Source: Desulfocapsa sp.
GTDB lineage: Bacteria; Desulfobacterota; Desulfobulbia; Desulfobulbales; Desulfocapsaceae
Direction of reading: 5' to 3'
Assembly: GCA_022712975.1 (NCBI GenBank)
Contig: JAFLJO010000144.1
Location: 1 to 55,334, forward strand
DNA length: 55,334 nucleotides
The position numbers were made by a program, and so were the translations under genes. The notes below the pieces were generated by a model that worked only from the letters and a program-made list of their open reading frames with translations, did no database searches and had not been told where the DNA came from. Positions 51,697 to 55,334 of the stretch are shown piece after piece; positions within the stretch are counted from its first letter, which is position 1, and every line of letters starts with the position of its first letter.

Positions 51697-52368
51697 CTAC
51701 AGGGTTGCGTTGTTGATACCGGGTGATTCCTGCTCGGTCCACAAGACGGCACGACGGGACAGCTCGGTGCCGTTTTTCAGGCCCAGCTTTTGCTTGATGC
51801 GGTCTCGATATGTACCGATTGTCTTGATGCTCAGGTGCATCTGCAGGGCAATCTTCCTGGTGGTGAGACCGCTGCCGATAAGACGGAACACCTCCAATTC
51901 CCGGTCTGTGAGCAGATCCACCGTGGACGTTCCCTGGTTCCTTGAACCCTGGTGCATCCTGTCCAGCAGGATTGAGACCATATCGGGACTGACGTGGATC
52001 TGGCCCTTGCGGATATTGCGTAGTGCGCAGACAACCGATTCGGAAGCCTCTTTTTTCATGATATAGCCGCGGGCTCCTGCCCGGATGGCTCTCTCCGCCC
52101 AAACCGACTCATCGTGCATGGACAGAACCAGGATCGCTAAGTCGCTGCCTGAGCTACGGATCTCCCTGATCAGGTCCAATCCGTTTTCATCAGCCAGCGT
52201 GATGTCAATGATGGCCATGTCCACGTCCTGCTCGGCCAGTGCCCTGCGGGCCTCTGCCATGTCTGCCGCCAGTCCGCAGACGACGAAATCGTTTTCCTGG
52301 TTGAGCAGTTCGCGCATGCCCATTCGGTAAATGGGATGATCATCAACAATGAGAATCTTTGTTTTCAC
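51697..52368 (-). CDS. NarL/FixJ-type response regulator
   Basis: 223 residues with GTG at 52368 as start (TTG at 52386 is an alternative). Receiver domain with acidic pair DDHP, phospho-acceptor Asp (about residue 55, MAIIDITLADENG) and the conserved Lys in RGYIMKKEAS; a LuxR-type HTH follows (about 150-215: LTDRELEVFRLIGSGLTTRK, MHLSIKTIGTYRDRIKQKLG). It probably regulates transcription in response to the kinase next to it. The start lies inside the end of the kinase gene. It is a candidate regulator of the fdh genes next door, an inference from position only. GC-rich like its kinase. Confidence 0.92.
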   Translation of the reverse strand: MKTKILIVDDHPIYRMGMRELLNQENDFVVCGLAADMAEARRALAEQDVDMAIIDITLADENGLDLIREIRSSGSDLAILVLSMHDESVWAERAIRAGARGYIMKKEASESVVCALRNIRKGQIHVSPDMVSILLDRMHQGSRNQGTSTVDLLTDRELEVFRLIGSGLTTRKIALQMHLSIKTIGTYRDRIKQKLGLKNGTELSRRAVLWTEQESPGINNATL

Positions 52369-54817
52369 TTGAACACCTTCCCTCAAGAGTTATCGTCGTG
52401 CCCCCGGTCGGTTCGGACTCGATGTCCAAGCTGGCGCCGATGGCCTTAGCCCTGTACAGCATGGTGTGCAAGCCCATACCTTTTTTTCTGTCCTTTTTCG
52501 CAAATCCTTTCCCGTTATCAATGATGCGCACCGACAGGTGGCGGTGATCGCATCGGACGACAATCTCGATTTTCTCTGGACGTCCATGACGAGCGGCGTT
52601 GAACATGGCCTCGCGGATGATGTAGTATACATGGGAAGCCTGGTTAGTGGCAATTTTTTCCACCTTCTGGTCAATGGAGAGGCTGCACCGAACCGGGAAG
52701 AGCTGCTCCAGTTCCACGACCAGTTCTTCGATGGCCGCCTTGAGGCCATATTCTTTGATGTGTACCGGATACAGCCCCCGGGAAAAACGACGGGTTTTTT
52801 CGATAGCCTCCCGGATCAACTCCCGGATGGTGCCAAGTTGTTCAGCCTCAGCCGGAACCTTTTTTTCCAGCTTCTGGTGCAGAACCTTGCTCAGAAGTTC
52901 CACGCCGCTCAGGTGCGAGCCAAGATCATCGTGCAGGTCGCGGCCGATTCTGCTTCGTTCCTCCTCGCCGATGGCAATCACCTGTCTCTCCAAGATGGCC
53001 AGCTCCTTTTCCGAACAGGTTTTCAAGACGTGGAGCCACATGCCCTCCAGCAACATGGTCATCTGCCGGATGTCAGAGTTGTCGTAGTCACAACTGCTGT
53101 CACAGACCCCGGCCACCAGGGCCACCCTGGAGTCGTTACTGATCGGCACGTCCAGCCGACGATGTACCGGCCGGTTGTAGGGATAGGTATGGAAGCGGCT
53201 GGTTTGGGCCGCGGTATTGAGAATGGATGGTTGTTTCTTCAGCACGCAGGTGCCTATCAGATCGCTTTCTGCCACAGACATGAGGTCTGCGTTATCGTCC
53301 GGCCCCAGGCCGTACTGGCTGGTATGGATGGTGACACGGGAGCACAGGGTCGCATGGGTCTGGCTGTTGTTGATCAGGGCGATGTAGCCGGAGGCAGAAC
53401 CGGTGATCTGGACAATGCGGCGGAGAACAAAATTATATTTATCCTGGATATCATCGTCCTCCATCATTCTGAGCTTGAGCAGGGTGTCTAATCGCAGTTC
53501 ATCCCTCCGGAGGATGCGTTCCTTCAGGATTCGGTCGTCCACCATGATGTTGGCCAGCCGGGCCAGGTCTTCGAACTCGGCAAAGGCCAGATCCTGATCC
53601 TGAATCTTGACCTGGTTGTCGGCCGCCTTGCGGAAGAAGTCGGTAAACAGGCTAATACCATGCTTGATTTTGTTTGAATGATAATAGGCAACCCCCAGAA
53701 GCAGGAGAACCGCCAAGACAAAAAGGCCGATGAAGATGAAGACATTTTTAAAAGAAATCGTCACATAGGTACGGGTTTCCTCGGCAATGGCCTTTTCCAT
53801 GGATGCCATGGACATGTCCGTGGCCAAGATCCAGTTCCAGTCAGGATAGGCCTGAACATAGCTGAGTCGTTGACCGCTCTTCCTGGAACCTCCCATGTTC
53901 ATCTGGTAGTGGATACGATGCTCACCCTCCGGTTCCAGGGCGGCATCCAGCATGGCCAGACCATAGGGTTTTCCCTGGCTGTCGACCAGATCGGTGATGG
54001 ATCGGCCGATGATTTTTTTCTCTGGATGACTGATAATGGTTCCGTCGGAGCGAAAGCAGATGGTGAACCCGTCTTTGTCAAAACGCATGACCTGGATGGC
54101 GGAGAGAATCTCCTCTTGGAGAAGGTGTTCCATGGCCTCGTTAGAGACAGCGGCGCCGATGTACCAGTCGAATGGAGCGAAATACTTGACAAAAAGAATG
54201 CCGGGAAAACTTCTGCCCACCACATCTTCTTTCATGAACCGGTAGCGATAGATCCCGGCGCCCTTGTCCCGCAGAATCCTGACAATTTCAGGAGGCAGCG
54301 AGTGGCCTGATCCGTCTGGAAGCTGTCCGAGCTTTAACCCTTCAAGAAAAGGATTGTCGGCAAAGAGGTCAATGGTGCCATCCTCGAGACGACCGGCGAA
54401 ATAGGAACCACGGCCGTTGTTCCAGCGAATGGGTCGGAGGATTTCGGCCACCATGGTTCGTAGCTCGGGAGTACTCTTTTCCTCCCGGTACATGCGATAG
54501 ATGTGCGAGACGATGGTGTTGGCGGTACGAATCTTCTCCCTGAGCTCGTTTTCAACCCGCAGGTCGGCCTGGGAGCGGTGACGCGCGATGAATCCCCGCA
54601 TGTTGTCCATCTCTTCCATGACCCGGGCCTCGTACAGTTCCAGGTAGGTGTGGCGGATATTGGCAATGCTTTCCCGGTAGGTCTGATACTCGGTGATTAT
54701 CCAGAAAATGCCGATAAAAAAGGCCAGAGCCAGAATGACCAGAAACGAGGCTCTGAAGGGGGCATAGGAGAGGGATGGACGCCGTCTGGTTGCGGGAGGA
54801 GATTCCTTCCCCTTCAT
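52343..54817 (-). CDS. Histidine kinase with tandem Cache, HAMP-like and GAF domains (NarX-like catalytic core)
   Basis: 824 residues. TM1 at about 24-43; two periplasmic Cache modules (about 50-230, with FAPFDWYIGAAV, and 235-350, with YPDWNWILATDM); TM2 about 357-379; a linker with HAMP-like helices (380-440); GAF-type domain (about 440-605); HisKA_3 with His629 in GRDLHDDLGSHLSG; HATPase with Asn740 (FNAARHG), DNGKG at 767-771 and GMGL at 780-783. A periplasmic ligand, possibly a small organic acid, would be sensed through the Cache modules and the partner binding protein. It overlaps the binding-protein gene by 4 bases (ATGA) and the response regulator by 26. GC content is clearly higher than in the left part of the window. 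Confidence 0.93.
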   Translation of the reverse strand: MKGKESPPATRRRPSLSYAPFRASFLVILALAFFIGIFWIITEYQTYRESIANIRHTYLELYEARVMEEMDNMRGFIARHRSQADLRVENELREKIRTANTIVSHIYRMYREEKSTPELRTMVAEILRPIRWNNGRGSYFAGRLEDGTIDLFADNPFLEGLKLGQLPDGSGHSLPPEIVRILRDKGAGIYRYRFMKEDVVGRSFPGILFVKYFAPFDWYIGAAVSNEAMEHLLQEEILSAIQVMRFDKDGFTICFRSDGTIISHPEKKIIGRSITDLVDSQGKPYGLAMLDAALEPEGEHRIHYQMNMGGSRKSGQRLSYVQAYPDWNWILATDMSMASMEKAIAEETRTYVTISFKNVFIFIGLFVLAVLLLLGVAYYHSNKIKHGISLFTDFFRKAADNQVKIQDQDLAFAEFEDLARLANIMVDDRILKERILRRDELRLDTLLKLRMMEDDDIQDKYNFVLRRIVQITGSASGYIALINNSQTHATLCSRVTIHTSQYGLGPDDNADLMSVAESDLIGTCVLKKQPSILNTAAQTSRFHTYPYNRPVHRRLDVPISNDSRVALVAGVCDSSCDYDNSDIRQMTMLLEGMWLHVLKTCSEKELAILERQVIAIGEEERSRIGRDLHDDLGSHLSGVELLSKVLHQKLEKKVPAEAEQLGTIRELIREAIEKTRRFSRGLYPVHIKEYGLKAAIEELVVELEQLFPVRCSLSIDQKVEKIATNQASHVYYIIREAMFNAARHGRPEKIEIVVRCDHRHLSVRIIDNGKGFAKKDRKKGMGLHTMLYRAKAIGASLDIESEPTGGTTITLEGRCSSENKDSHC

Positions 54818-55334
54818 TGTCTCTCTCCGCAGCCCTGTACCTTCTGGATCTCCGGATAGATGGTGGTCAAGTAAATGGACTCCATGCCCTGGTGGTCGGT
54901 CAAGCCAAAATTCAGCACCACGCCACCGAGATCGAAGCGGCCAATTTTTTCCATGGTGTCAATAAATTTTTCCCGGGTGAGTTCACCGGGTACGGTCCTG
55001 GCAATTGCGGCAAAAAGTTTTCCCGCAATGTACCCTTCCAGGGTAATGAAGCCGACGGAGTAGTCCCGCTGGTACTTATGCATGGCGTTGCGGTATTGGC
55101 GAATAAGGGGAATCCGGGTGTCCCAGGGATAGGGTACCACCTGAGAGACGAGCACCTTGTCGCCATGGGGCCCCAAAGCCTGCTTGAGGCTTTCAGTGCC
55201 GACAAAGGAGATGCTGGCAAATATCTGCGCGCTCTTGTTCCTGGCTTTGCTTAACTTGATGAATTCAGCACAGGCCGCATAGGTTCCCACCAGGATTACG
55301 GCCTCAGGCTCTGCCCGATATATTTCCCGCAGCC
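54814..55334 (-). CDS. Periplasmic binding protein, type 1 (ABC branched-chain-like), partial
   Basis: The 3' part of a periplasmic binding protein of the leucine/branched-chain (Peripla_BP_6) type; the frame is open to the right window edge, so the N-terminus with its signal peptide is outside. Recognisable features are the domain-2 segments IFASISFVGTESLKQALG, VSQVVPYPWDTRIPLIRQYR and SVGFITLEGYIAGKLFAAI. Its stop overlaps the ATG of the histidine kinase (ATGA), so it is co-translated with a kinase rather than with ABC transporter permeases. It could present a ligand to the Cache kinase, as periplasmic proteins do in TorT/TorS-type systems. Ligand unknown. No transporter genes are visible, but they may lie to the right of the window. 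Confidence 0.82.
   Translation of the reverse strand, partial: LREIYRAEPEAVILVGTYAACAEFIKLSKARNKSAQIFASISFVGTESLKQALGPHGDKVLVSQVVPYPWDTRIPLIRQYRNAMHKYQRDYSVGFITLEGYIAGKLFAAIARTVPGELTREKFIDTMEKIGRFDLGGVVLNFGLTDHQGMESIYLTTIYPEIQKVQGCGERQ

Overview
The window looks like a chromosomal segment of a Gram-negative, anaerobic Desulfobacterota bacterium, most likely of the Desulfobulbales. This is an inference from gene content: a selenocysteine-containing Tat-exported formate dehydrogenase, an ADP-forming acetyl-CoA synthetase next to a CoA-transferase/GNAT fusion, small thioredoxin-like selenoproteins, and two Mce/Mla lipid transport systems. Most of the window is AT-rich. The right end (about 51.7-55.3 kb) is visibly GC-richer. 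No rRNA, tRNA or CRISPR array was seen.

Layout. 1-2237: 3' part of a HigA-type antitoxin, a decayed IS3-family element and a gene-poor stretch of remnants and palindromes. 2238-9460 (minus): a deacetylase (AcuC-like), a CBS-ACT protein (AcuB-like), a fused ADP-forming acyl-CoA synthetase, a CoA-transferase fused to a GNAT domain, outer-membrane phospholipase A and a ComEA-like protein. 9593-10695 (plus): an 83-residue thioredoxin-fold selenoprotein whose UGA splits the reading frame, overlapping a cation-exchanger-like membrane protein. 10972-11919: an orphan ParB-like gene. 11972-20799 (minus): DUF177-rpmF-plsX-fabH-fabG-acpP-fabF-rpiB, a terminator, then glyA-nrdR-ribD. 20973-25157 (minus): mlaEFD-mlaA-mlaC plus a cyclic-nucleotide-binding-domain protein, behind a good sigma-70 promoter. 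25346-27431: two YejB/YejE-type permeases without partners. 27538-30297: RNase D, a cysteine-cluster protein and a SYLF-domain protein. 30385-36094 (plus): a complete RND efflux system. 36465-38993: glycogen phosphorylase. 38997-39233: a MITE-like element. 39268-42842 (plus): a second Mce system with a PqiC-like lipoprotein. 42933-45354: a membrane Cache-AlbA_2 (Schlafen-type) protein and a TIM-barrel isomerase-like protein. 45454-51360 (minus): selenocysteine formate dehydrogenase (alpha, beta, NrfD-type anchor) followed by a divergent MobB, with a strongly structured RNA between them. 51697-55334 (minus): an overlapping operon of periplasmic binding protein, tandem-Cache/GAF histidine kinase and NarL-type response regulator.

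How the parts fit. Formate oxidation on the periplasmic side feeds electrons to the membrane through FdhABC, with MobB probably serving the molybdenum/tungsten cofactor. The acetate/acyl-CoA cluster combines CoA-transfer, ADP-forming acyl-CoA synthesis, a lysine acetyltransferase-type domain and a deacetylase-type enzyme, suggesting acetylation control of acetate metabolism. Two Mce systems, OMPLA and the fatty-acid/phospholipid genes all bear on envelope lipids. Interspersed short repeats (at about 10.85, 17.1, 22.1, 39.1 and 51.5 kb) lie in the gaps between these operons.

The most notable items are two UGA-encoded selenocysteines (positions 9623-9625 and 50779-50781), both missed by a standard ORF reading, each with a SECIS-like hairpin just downstream.
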